Of a stretch of 64,000 bases of DNA, positions 54,738-64,000 are shown one piece after another. A model generated the notes under the pieces. The model was not told where the DNA came from, made no database searches, and saw only the letters and a list, made by a program, of their open reading frames with translations. Position numbers and translations under genes: made by a program. Each line of letters starts with the position of its first letter. The stretch's first letter is position 1. Origin of the DNA: Calliopum simillimum (lineage: Eukaryota; Arthropoda; Insecta; Diptera; Lauxaniidae); the NCBI GenBank assembly GCA_951812925.1, contig OX638371.1:40026101-40090100 (forward strand). Reading direction: 5' to 3'.

Positions 54738-56241
54738 TTTCGAGCGTAACGACGCTGTATTCTGAGAACCACATAAGAACGGACCCCAAACTTTGCTCAG
54801 TTTTTAGTCTGATATTGGAAATTTAAATCCTAGGTTTTCATTAAATTCAGAAATGATGAAGGTTGACTCCTTGGTTGGTTTTATATGGATCTTCCCAAAA
54901 GTTAAATGAAATGTTATTGTTTGGTTGCCTTCTGACCTCCGTTCAAAGTCTTCAGGTTTTAAAGCAAATTGTTGGAAGGCATTTTGTTTTTTTTTTAACA
55001 TTTGGAATTCTATTTAATTGCAATTTTTAAGAGGGGGCTATGCATAACATTTCTAAAACACCCATTTTAATTGCCACCCTTATGTAGATACTTGTGTTAC
55101 ACATAGGTACTATAAAGGTGCTAAATTTCCTTGTAAGGGCAATATAACTTTTAGAAAGCCATCTAAGAAAAATTCACGTTCCACTAAATAAATGACGAAA
55201 TAAATGAATTATCATCAATAAACACGTCACATTGTAAAGAAGAAGAATAGCTTTATATGGCGTAATTTATACATATGTTTAACAACCTATGTACATGTGT
55301 ATATCCTTGTGTCCTTGACCTTTTTACTTTACACAAGCAACATGTGGTTAAACCTGTATTTTAATAGATATCACGTATCATGCATATCCGTACAAGCATA
55401 AAGAAGATGAAGAAGAAGGTGGAGAATAAACGCCAAGGGAGTAAATAACATTTGACAGAATTAAAAAAATGTTGGCACAAGCATAAAAGCCCATCTCATG
55501 GATATACACCAGAAGTGTTTGCAAAACTTTGAACATGAAATATGTATGTACAAAGTTTAACTTGTAAATTTTGCATACGCATGTACAACAGATGGTATAC
55601 ATTTTTTAAAAATAGGACCATGTTTTAAAAAATATACTAAGATTATTCTGACAAATGACATGTTGACACCTGTAAACTTCAATGTGCTTTTTTGTGATCC
55701 CTTCTCCTTTGAAGTACAATTTGGAAGTGTGCGTGCGATGGGCTTACCTATTGATTGATTTTCTACCCAAACTTGTGCTTTTTCCTTTCTAACACGAAAA
55801 GTGGTTTCTATTGAAATATTTGTCTGCATCTAACAAAAGGGTGGCATGCTTAGTTATAGATACTTTGGAAATAATGATGTCACTTCAGCTTCAAAGAATT
55901 CATTTGGTGCAAATTGGAGTTTTTACCTAAAGCCAAGGAAATGTGTATTATGCTTTTGTGAAAATTAGTTTATATCAAGGGGGCATTAAATTACTTCCGA
56001 AATTCTTTAACAACAATTTACGTAGTTGAGTAACTATTTCTGCTAAAGCTGAAAATAGAAGGAGAATAAAAATTAAATAAACGAACATTTTTAAAATAAC
56101 AAAAGTGTCGGTAAAAGCTACAACCTTTTCGTTTACATCCTGCATACAGATTGCAATAATCCTTTTCTCCTTTTGTTCATTATACTAAGAAAATGTGTTT
56201 GGCATAAAAAAAAGTTGGAGCATACACACATGCATAGATAA
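54738..56241. other. AT-rich stretch, no recognised gene
   Basis: Minus frames at 55378-55602 and 55557-55829 overlap each other and have no motif. Nothing else was seen. Confidence 0.4.
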
Positions 56242-57085
56242 GCGGCTGTCCATAAACTCCGTGACGCTTCTAGGGGGGGAGGGGGTTCAAGCAAGCGTCA
56301 CTTTTTGTCACAGGGGGGAGGGGGGGAGTTCCAGCAAGCGTCACGGGACGGCGTTTAAAATAACCTATATTTCAGAAGAAGAAATTTCAAAATTAAACTT
56401 AAGCTAATAAGAACATTCGATTTTTTTAATTTTTACGATTTGGTTGTCAGAAAAGTGTCTTTATTTGATTTAAAAGGCCGTGTTGACTCTACGAACTTCG
56501 AATCAATAATCGCAATCTTTTAAATTCAATTATAGTACTTCCTCAATCATTTCAATTCTCGAAATTTTTATGATAGCACTGAGTTTGTCACAGTTTTGAG
56601 AAATTTAAAAAAAAGTAAAAATTCGAATATTTAAATTTTTTTATTGAAACTTTTATAAAAAAAAATTGAATTCTTTCCGTTTTAATTTTCGTCAGTTATT
56701 AGAAAGTAAACGAATGATAAATTTTTAAACAGTGTTCATAGCTTAATTTTGTGAGCTTTTCCATAGTTAAGTTTAATTTAATGGAACTCTATTCAATATA
56801 ATTGAAAACAAGGCCTAGAAATAAAAACGCTACACGAGTTCCGCGTGACGTTTTCTTAAATTTCGGTGCATCTGAAAAGACTTTTGGAAATATGATTTTT
56901 AACTGCTTCGTCTACATTCCGTGTACTCTTCCACAGTATAGTTCAATTTAATGCAACCCTATCATTAGAGCCTTCATCAATTAGGTTGAATTAAAGTACG
57001 GAAATAAAAACTAACTTTAATGATTGATTTCCCACTAACTTTAAATTACAATATTAAAAATATTAGTTTTGTAATTTTTGATTAA

Positions 57086-57230
57086 CAATTCTGTGGCAGG
57101 AAGGAAAAATTGCTTAAGTCGATTTTTGATTAGAAAGCAAAGTTTTTTATATATAGAATTTATTTATGTTGCTTTGCTTTTTTTATCGAATATCGACTTA
57201 AGCAGTTTTTCCTTCCTGCCACAGAATTTA
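57086..57230. repeat. 145-bp hairpin element
   Basis: AATTCTGTGGCAGGAAGGAA, continuing for about 37 bp, is mirrored at 57191-57228 with few mismatches (TTGCTTAAGTCGAT / ATCGACTTAAGCA). The loop is about 65 bp. It lies inside the left part of the larger TIR element and may be a separate small MITE. Confidence 0.85.
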
Positions 57231-58295
57231 TAACACACTTTCAGTGTGAACTGAGGAGTATTTTGAAAATATAAATTGTTATTCTTTAGAATCGTTAAGC
57301 GTCAGCGATATACTGAAAACCGTCAGTTTAATGATTGTAGTTTATGAAGGAAATTTTACCAGAAAAGAGGTCATTATCATAATACTTAATATAACAACTC
57401 AAAGTTCAAAATTCAATACCCGTCTAAAAAAAAAAAAAATGACAAAACTAGTGCAACTATATCGACCCTTAACCGCCAAAAAGACTTAACCGTCAAAAAA
57501 CAAATTTTACAGTAGAACTTTTTTTTTGAATTTTCTTTGCATACATTGTAGTTCCAGAGTCAAAATTGCTTTCGCTATAACTTCGTAATGGTACTTTTTG
57601 CAGTCATGAAATTTGAAGGAAAGATGATATGGACGCGAGTTATCGATTTCTTTCAAAAAACGGAAATGTGAAATAGTGTCGGTTAAGCCTTTTCGGCTGT
57701 TAACGCTCGATACATTAATATGAATATAAATAGAAACTTAACCCTTTAATCGGTAAGCCGGCCATATGGCCGGCATTGGTCTAACCAAATTATTTCAAAA
57801 TATGAATTATTTTTTCATTCAAATCAAGTAGATCGCTTGAAAAGAAGAATTTTTCCTTCTAACGGTACTTGTTTTAACATTTTAGCTGTATTCGTCAATC
57901 AGTTATTGTCATTTGAGTGCAAATTACTGATTTTGAACAAGTGTATTGAAGCATCAAAAGAAATAGTTTCTATATGACTAATTAGTTTCATATTTTTTTG
58001 ATATGTATTTATAATAATTATAATGACATTTTGATATTATTTTTTGTAAAAAATAATTATTTTGTGATGTTTTTGAGTATTTAGCGATGCCGGCCATTTG
58101 GCCGGCTTGTCGGTCACAGGCAAAAAAAATTTTTGAATAAAAATAAGTTATTATATTACACAGTGTGACAAAAACATATTTTTATTTTGTGTCATGGATC
58201 AAAATAACGGTTTCGTGTAAAATTAAACCTGCTGTTGCCGAATCTATAAGTGAAAATTCTTCAGTACATCCCTAATTTGAAAAAATGGGATCAAA

Positions 58296-59598
58296 ATGCC
58301 ACTCAAAAAATTTGAAAAACTCAGAAAGTATTTATGCTTTTCAAATAAAACCTATCGAATCAAAAAAGGAGAAGTCGGATATGATTTGCTATTTCGAATT
58401 CAAAAAGTGGCCAATATTTTGAATGATCGCTTCGACTCTATACCGAAGAATGCTTGTTTGTGCGTTGACAAACAAATGTATTTGACAAAAATGGTGCACC
58501 ATCTACGTCAATATATGCCGAACAAGCCACATATATGGGGAATAAAATTATTTGTCTTGTGCGATACTAATATCTAGTATCACTTCGAAACATATAATGG
58601 TGCTGGAGATAATATCATCATGCTAGGAACACCAGATCTTGGAGCCACCAGCAATATTGTCATAAGGTTATCCCAAACCATGCCGAACTTTTATAAATTG
58701 TTGCCACTTTTAGTTTATTTGCGAGCTCGTGGCATTTTTTCTCTAGGCACAATACGGGCTAATAGAATTCCTAATTCTAAACTTCCGTTGGACTCAGATC
58801 CTCAAATAAAAAGCGCAAATCGGGGTCACGCAGTAAAATATATGGGTTCTGCGTACGGTATTGACCTAACATCAGTCCTTTTGATGAGCAAACCAAGACC
58901 AAGACCAACACCGCAGTAGTCTTGGTCATGGTTTTGTTCTTGCACATTCAGTCTTGGTCTTGGTTTTGATATTGAGTCTTGGTCTTGTTCATTAAGTATT
59001 GATCTCCGTCTTGGTCTTGAAAAAATGTTTAGAGATATTGAGTATTCAAAATTTCAAAACCATATTTTTCCAAAGCAGTTGGGTTTTTAAGATGCCAAAA
59101 TACAAATTTTAACTATAAATTACCAAGACTGAAAATCAGTCTTGGTCTTGGCGATTATCGTATAGCAGTCTTGGTCTTGGTCTCACAAAATTACCAAGAC
59201 CAAGAACAAGACTCAAGACCAAGACTAATTTTGCTCATCACTAGTTAGAGTTCAATCATTCAAATATAATGCAGAAATGCAGGTAGCGAAAACGGTTCGC
59301 TATGATAAGAAGAATAAAGAGCATAGTGAGGTTGACTATCCCCAAATTATTCGCATAAAAACTATGGACGCATTTTTCATCACCTTCACAAATGCGTTCA
59401 TTTTATATCACAGATCCACTGCAGAAGATTCTGCACAAGAAGAGGAAGAAATTAACCGGAAAAAACTATGAGAGTGCACATCCTGTTGAGGACATAAGGT
59501 ACGATGGAATAAATCAAGTTCCTGAATGGATTCCAGGACGTAAAAAAACTGCAAGAAGTCAGAAACCCACACGTTTTGTCCAAAATGCCATCTAAATT
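58296..59598 (+). pseudogene. piggyBac transposase, broken
   Basis: Opens with MPLKKFEKLRKYLCFSNKTY, DLLFRIQKVANILNDRFDSI, then ACLCVDKQMYLTKM (first catalytic Asp; the usual motif is SIDEQM) and QYMPNKPHIWGIKLFVLCDT (second Asp). A TAG at 58575-58577 interrupts just after CDTNI. The same frame continues with YHFETYNGAGDN and LGTPDLGATSNIVIRLSQTM. A deletion follows (most of the LYFDNWFTS segment), then LLPLLVYLRARGIFSLGTIR. A MITE interrupts at AYGIDLTSVLL. Afterwards come SVQSFKYNAEMQVAKTVRYD and VDYPQIIRI, and the block with GGVDLLD is missing, so the third Asp is lost. The C-terminus SAHPVEDIRYDGINQVPEWI is out of frame and lacks a full zinc finger. Inactive. Confidence 0.88.
58882..59240. 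mobile_element. 359-bp MITE with CAAGAC hexamer repeats
   Basis: Ends TGATGAGCAAA and its complement at 59229-59240. Both ends are followed by runs of CAAGAC/GTCTTG hexamers (CCAAGACCAAGACC and repeats), arranged in opposite directions around a short unique core (about 59020-59115). It splits the piggyBac frame. No clear target duplication was seen. hAT-like on the basis of its ends only. Confidence 0.7.
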
Positions 59599-60180
59599 TG
59601 TATTATTCCGGTTCCAAAAATTGTTGGAAAGACTACCATACTCGCCACTAATGTATATGTTTACATATATTTTCTTTTTTATCTTTGTTTGAATAAATAA
59701 AAAACATTTATTTTTTACACACAAAAATAATTTTTTAATTTTTTATACTCGTAAACCGATATACCGGCCATATGGCCGGCATTCTTTTATCTCACCTGGC
59801 GACCAAACTACAAAAGATATCGTAAAAAAGACCTTGGATTCGTGTTTCTCATGCCAAAATTACCCCGAAACCAAAATTCTTGGGATACGAAACTCCATAT
59901 TTCTATCTTGCCGATTAAAGGGTTAAAATGAGAATTTATTTTTCTCTACTATTTCGTGAAAATACGTGCATATCAGTGTGCTCAAAAGGCAACTTAAACA
60001 ACTTTTTCACTGGTACTTATATGCATAAAAAAAAAATATGGATAGGGGGGGGGGGGGGTTTCGGTTGCCGTCACATGACGCTAGGGGGGTCTGGTCCAGC
60101 GTCACTTTTTGTCACATAGGGGGGGGAGGGGGTTCATTTTAGCTAATTTTAGCGTCACGGAGTTTATGGACAGCCCCTAA

Positions 60181-60595
60181 CACTGTTCGACAATTTCGAA
60201 CTTTTTGTGGTTTTTCTCCAGCACGTCACTTTTTTTTAATCGATTTTTGAAGTTTTTTTATCCACTGTACATGAAAATGTGTTAAATCGATGAATTTAAC
60301 TATATGATCCTTACATCTGAGCTGTATCATGTGTTCAGCAAACTTATGAAGGATATTGCGGGGAATATTTTTACTCTGTACAACCCCCACATGTGGATCA
60401 GTTTTGCCCTTTTCTTAAAAAGGTACAAAAATGACACCTTAAACAGGGGAATATTGAGTCAGTTTGTACAACAGAAATATTTGCTATACAATTTCACTAC
60501 TAGTTTTTGAAAACTTAAAAAGCCAAATTTCATCGCGAAAGCAAAAAAATCGTTAAAATCAGTAAGCACTTCTAACAATCAATATTTTCCAATTT
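60181..60595 (-). repeat. Foldback family A, partial copy 2
   Basis: Matches the complement of about 2985-3388 throughout: GTTCGACAATTTCGAACTTT, TTCTCCAGCACGTCAC, ATGTGTTAAATCGATGAATT, TACAACCCCCACATGTGG and TTGAGTCAGTTTGTAC. Its left edge coincides exactly with the right TAA of the TIR element ending at 60177, so that element inserted at or near the end of this copy. The second arm is absent. Confidence 0.85.
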
Positions 60596-60678
60596 TCCGA
60601 AGGTGGCTTATTTCTATCAATGTTCATTTTTAGTCAGTCTTGCTATTTTTGTTGCGCAGTCTAGCAAGGAATTATTGA

Positions 60679-61029
60679 TACAGGATTTCAACTCCAAATT
60701 AAACCATTTCCGAACCAAATTAATCTTTTTTCAATTCAAATAAAATTAAACTTTTCCAAATCAAATTAACCTCCCATTTTTCTGAATCAAATTAAACTCT
60801 GTAGAAAAACACGCTCAAAATGATATACATATCTCTACACCTACACGTAGGCACAATATTAATCTATTTATGTACTAAGTTTCATATCGATAACTGCTGT
60901 AGGTGCAGAGGTACATAATTTTAAGCGTGGTTTTTGCAAAGTTTAATTTGATTTGGAAAAAGTTTAAATTGAATTAAAAAAACATCAATTTGATATGGAA
61001 TAGGTTTTACTTGGAGTGGAAATCTTGTA
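60679..61029. repeat. 350-bp foldback repeat
   Basis: TACAGGATTTCAACTCCAA at the left mirrors TTGGAGTGGAAATCTTGTA at the right. Inner pairs include TTCCAAATCAAATTAA / TTAATTTGATTTGGAA and ACCTACACGTAGG-type sequence near the middle. The arms are about 170 bp and diverged. No coding sequence. Confidence 0.8.
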
Positions 61030-61336
61030 CAATCTGATAGTCTTGTATAACCTTCAGTAGGACGAAAAGTCAAACAAAAAACAAAGATGAAGATAGGCGG
61101 CTATTTTTTGTCGCTTTTATTAGTTGGCAACGTGATTTTATTTACTGCAATACTCAAATAAACATATGTATGCCAAAAAGAGATAAACCACTACTCATTC
61201 GAAGAGAAATGTATCAGGAGTATTCCACGGTTGATATGGGACGCAGTTTTTGATTTAAGACCTTATCAAACAAAGCATCTAGTACATTTATTTTGTGCAA
61301 TGGAGACTTAGCAAAATCAATTATTTGTTCTTAATA

Positions 61337-62433
61337 CAGTGAAAGTCGCCTATAACGACTCCGCTTATAACGTCAAACCGCTTATAACGACCCTTTCTCA
61401 GTCGTTTGGTTGGTTTCTTCATAAACCTTATGAGCATTTTGTCGGTTATAACGACCGTCGGATATAGCGACAAGCCGGATGTAACGACTGCATTTTGTCA
61501 CATACTTGTTTTTTTCTGTCGCTTATAGCGACGACATTTGAATATGAATAAAAAAAAACAATTAAAATTAATTGGAAGGCTTTTTAAGAATTTTTTTTGA
61601 ACTTTTTTCGTCGAAAAGAAAATGAATTTTTGCATTTTTTTAAAAAATTAGCAACTGCAAAAACAAAAAAGGTATTTTCATTGTAAATTACAATGTTGAA
61701 TTTTGATCTGGCCTCAGAAAGAGAGATTTCCTTGTTCTATTATAAACCCCTTAAGAATGTGATATCCACAAAAATCTCGAAAAACCAAACTTTAAGGTTA
61801 AGATACAACCATACAAGATAGGCCGGATTTAGAATCAAAATTTACATTGCAAATTTTTTTTCTTGTTTTGATTTGTTCATAAATTTGTGAAAACCGTAAA
61901 AATTCATTTTTTTTTCAACAAAATAAGTTCTAAAAAATCCATAAAAACTCAATATTTCGTTAACGCGATCAGGTAGAATTTTCAAAAATACCATTTTTGA
62001 GTCTGCAAACAATTAGAAAATGAACTGCATACTCTAGTTTCTAGGATTATTTTTGTCAAACCTTTTTTTTTTTGATTTGATAACTGAAATTTAACTCTGA
62101 AAATCGATTAGATCGTTGACCGATTTAAAAAAACTTTTCCTATATATTTGGACTCCACTGAATAACTTTGCATAAAAAATCATGGAAAGGGACGACATCG
62201 AGGTAAAAACTAGTTCAAACGAGGCGTGATGTATTTACTGCATGCAAAATAGGGTTAATTCAGTTTTGTTTTTAAAGAATTGCATTGAGTACGTAATTTT
62301 AATAAAATTGATAGCAAATGCAAACGCCGTTTTTTCTTTTATATATAAGCGTTAATGTCGGATATAACGACCGCCGGTTAAAGCGACCGACTTTGCGCGG
62401 TCCCTTGACCGTCGTTATAAGCGACTTCCACTG
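61337..62433. mobile_element. 1.1-kb pogo/Tigger-like non-autonomous element
   Basis: Left end CAGTGAAAGTCGCCTATAAC, right end inverted CAGTGGAAGTCGCTTATAAC, both next to TA (61335-61336; 62434-62435). Subterminal repeats of GCTTATAACG, TTATAACGACCG and related octamers occur at least six times on the left and four on the right, in the manner of pogo-type binding sites. The interior has only poly-T and poly-A stretches and no transposase. Confidence 0.88.
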
Positions 62434-62672
62434 TAATATCAATGTGGAACAAAATTTTTTTTTTTTTTTCAAAATTTTACTCGGATCTGAAACTGCGGGG
62501 TTAAAATATAGGCCAAAACAAGAAATAATTTGGCTCAGTTTGTTCAAGTTGGCTCATATTTTTGAGAAACAGCCATTTGAATTTTGCAAACTGGGGTTTT
62601 GTTCGTGTCGTCAATATCTACAATTTTCATCAACAAATCAAGCCTTTTGGATTCGTCGGCAATTGAATATGA

Positions 62673-63906
62673 CATTCGGCTCAATAGAAATCACCCGAGT
62701 GGTGGATTTATGTACAGGTTTGACTTCTAACGTATAGTCGAGATCCATTCGAACATTTTGATATAATATATGTGGCATATTTCAGTATATATTCTAATTT
62801 TTTATGTAAATATGTATATGTTTTCTAATACATTGATTTCGAAGGATGTTGGAAAAAGTCAAAAATACAAGGAGTCAATAGTTATGTACGAGCGTTTGAA
62901 AAATAAAAAAAGTTGAATGAAATTATTCGACCCGAGCCGTTTTGCAGACGGCTGTGGATTATCATCATTGCTATCGCTGGCAATATCTTGGTCATCATCG
63001 GAACGATCGGTTAGCTCGTCCAAGCGATATTCTGAATCTACATCTCCTCTTCTTCTTGTTCTTCGAAAGACTTTTTATACCACCAACAAATTGCAGCGGG
63101 AAAGGAATTGGAATGAAAAATATACAGTATTCAGTCATACCTTTTTTCAAATGGCAATGCAGTTTGCTGATGGGCTTCGCCTTGCTCATCCAATTCAGTT
63201 GGCAACTGTTGGGCGAGATTTTCGAGATGAATATTATGTATAGTATACGACAAATTCACTCCAATTTTGTCGAAAGCTGAAAAAATTTTTGCGACAATCA
63301 CCTTATAATTTTCAGCACGAGTTTTGCCCTGAAGTCCGTTGAGAACTTATTTGATTCCAGGCCATGCAACTTTTTCTTTGCGCACCAGAACCTCATCAAA
63401 ATCAGTACGACTAATTAATTTCCGTATGTCGTGACCATTTACAACGCCTTTCTCTAATTTGGCTTTGGTGAGCCTTGGAAAAATCTCTTTTAAAATTTTG
63501 AATACTTCTGGTCTTTTTGCGACATATTTCAAGAAATTTTTCACGATTCCAAGCTTAATGTGGAGCTATGGCAACAATATTTTCCATTCAGGAACGATAC
63601 TGTCATGCTGCGTATTACCGCGGTTTACTGCGGTTTTTACCTTCACCATTTAACATATAAAGCGTGGTGAAATAAACTTTATGGTAAGGAAAAGGGGGAA
63701 AAAATTAGTTATTTGGCAATTATTGTGAAAAAAACTGAAAAAATGGTAATTATTCAAATATTTTCACAATTTTTTTACAACGAAATTACTGAAATATGCC
63801 AAATATTTATATTTAATCAAAATATTCATACGGATCTCGGCTATACGTTAGATCTTAAAACCTGTACATAAATCCACCACTCGGGTGATTTCTATTGAGC
63901 CGAATG
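62673..63906. mobile_element. Transposon remnant between 80-bp inverted repeats
   Basis: 62673-62750 (CATTCGGCTCAATAGAAATC, ACCCGAGTGGTGGATTTATG, TACAGGTTT) is repeated inverted at 63829-63906 with few changes. Between them lies a decayed minus-strand gene. The repeat could be a terminal inverted repeat of an unknown DNA transposon, or part of the gene duplicated by rearrangement. No target duplication was seen. Confidence 0.7.
62935..63595 (-). pseudogene. Decayed gene of an uncharacterised arthropod transposon-like family
   Basis: The minus strand reads LHIKLGIVKNFLKYVAKRPE, then ILKEIFPRLTKAKLEKGVVN, IRKLISRTDFDEVLVRKEKV, AWPGIK-stop, VLNGLQGKTRAENYKVIVAK and IHNIHLENLAQQLPTELDEQ GEAHQQ. 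From memory, many arthropod genomes encode multicopy proteins with PLHIKLGLMK-F-KA, G-GPQIRxL, AAW-xF, and SLKIHFLHSHLDFFPxNLG followed by D-GERFHQD in the same order. This looks like a diverged and frameshifted relative. The molecular function of that family is not known to me. It is usually found in copies that behave as transposons. The N-terminus is not identifiable. Confidence 0.6.
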
Positions 63907-64000
63907 TTATAAAAACCGAAAATTTTATTAGGAATTTTGTGCTCGAACTTCCCGAAAATGCATCCAAAAATTGCGCTAACTTGTGAGGATTTTGAAACAT

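Larger units (their letters stand above)
57742..59922 (+). mobile_element. piggyBac element, complete ends, deleted interior
   Basis: TTAA at 57738-57741 and 59923-59926 flanks inverted ends CCCTTTAATCGG. Next to each end there is a palindrome GCCGGCCATATGGCCGGC (57757-57774; about 59764-59780), with a third near-copy at 58089-58106 (ATTTG instead of ATATG). The coding region is degenerate and contains a separate 359-bp insertion (58882-59240). The total is 2181 bp including that insertion. Confidence 0.93.
56242..60177. mobile_element. TIR element with GGCTGTCCATAAACTCCGTG ends (PIF/Harbinger-like?)
   Basis: Left end GGCTGTCCATAAACTCCGTG (from 56244) and its complement ending at 60177. TAA is found on both sides (56239-56241; 60178-60180). 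A 3-bp TAA/TTA duplication is typical of PIF/Harbinger, so this class is my best guess. Both ends carry G-rich subterminal runs with GCGTCACTTTTTGTCACA (about 56305 and 60095). No transposase of this class is inside. A deleted piggyBac fills 57742-59922. Without that, the element is about 1.75 kb. Confidence 0.8.

Noticed and set aside
59928..60119. 63-codon Gly-rich frame
   Set aside because: Caused by the G-rich subterminal run of the TIR element.
62318..62737. 139-codon frame across the right end of the pogo-like element
   Set aside because: It crosses the element boundary and the poly-T run. No motif supports it.

Overview
The window looks like 64 kb of repeat-dominated, AT-rich nuclear DNA from an insect, most likely a brachyceran fly. 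That is an inference. It rests on the mix of transposon families: rosa-type DD41D and other mariners, Tc1, piggyBac, LOA/R1-type and Jockey/CR1-type non-LTR elements, a pogo-like element, and a repeat closely resembling one I remember as common in Drosophila. I found no host protein-coding gene, no functional tRNA or rRNA gene, no CRISPR array and no bacterial signal. Almost every longer reading frame is either a piece of a transposable element or has no recognisable content.

Layout. 2.3-3.4 kb: a foldback repeat (family A; second copy at 60.2 kb). 5.5-6.5 kb: a complete but internally deleted DD41D mariner with TA duplication. 6.5-10.2 kb: a decayed, 5'-truncated LOA/R1-type retrotransposon (minus strand), split by a deleted mariner at 8.0-8.9 kb. 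10.5-14.9 kb: mariner and Jockey scraps, the latter split by a 3.36-kb DNA transposon with an 8-bp duplication that carries the end of an ISXO2-type transposase. 14.9-25.9 kb: a tandem-repeat element (family B), pogo and Tc1 remnants, two foldbacks and two MITE-like elements. 26.0-31.9 kb: a piggyBac remnant interrupted by a minus-strand Jockey fragment and a nearly whole plus-strand Jockey/CR1-type element (PHD-finger ORF1, broken endonuclease, open reverse transcriptase). 32.2-32.8 kb: a regular 48-bp hairpin array. 33-41 kb: small TIR elements and a 1.25-kb foldback. 42.3-46.0 kb: a three-level nest, in which an old foldback holds a 1.57-kb near-perfect palindrome and an insertion with two hammerhead ribozymes. 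46-54 kb: a TTAA element, family B copies, a Tc1 remnant and a foldback. 54.4-54.7 kb: a single 342-bp hammerhead element with a 15-bp duplication. 56.2-60.2 kb: a TIR element containing a deleted piggyBac, which itself holds a small MITE. 60-64 kb: family A copy, foldback, pogo-like element, and a remnant transposon gene between 80-bp inverted repeats.

The most interesting content is (1) three copies of a hammerhead self-cleaving ribozyme in a small retroelement with tRNA-like modules, (2) the 48-bp hairpin array with fixed 16-bp stems and variable 7-nt loops, (3) a perfect -1 frameshift heptamer abutting the ORF1 stop codon of the Jockey-type element, and (4) the very high density of long inverted repeats, which if transcribed would give hairpin RNA. 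Most elements have lost a DNA-binding or catalytic part. The Jockey reverse transcriptase frame is the only large intact coding sequence. All similarities were judged by eye, without database searches.
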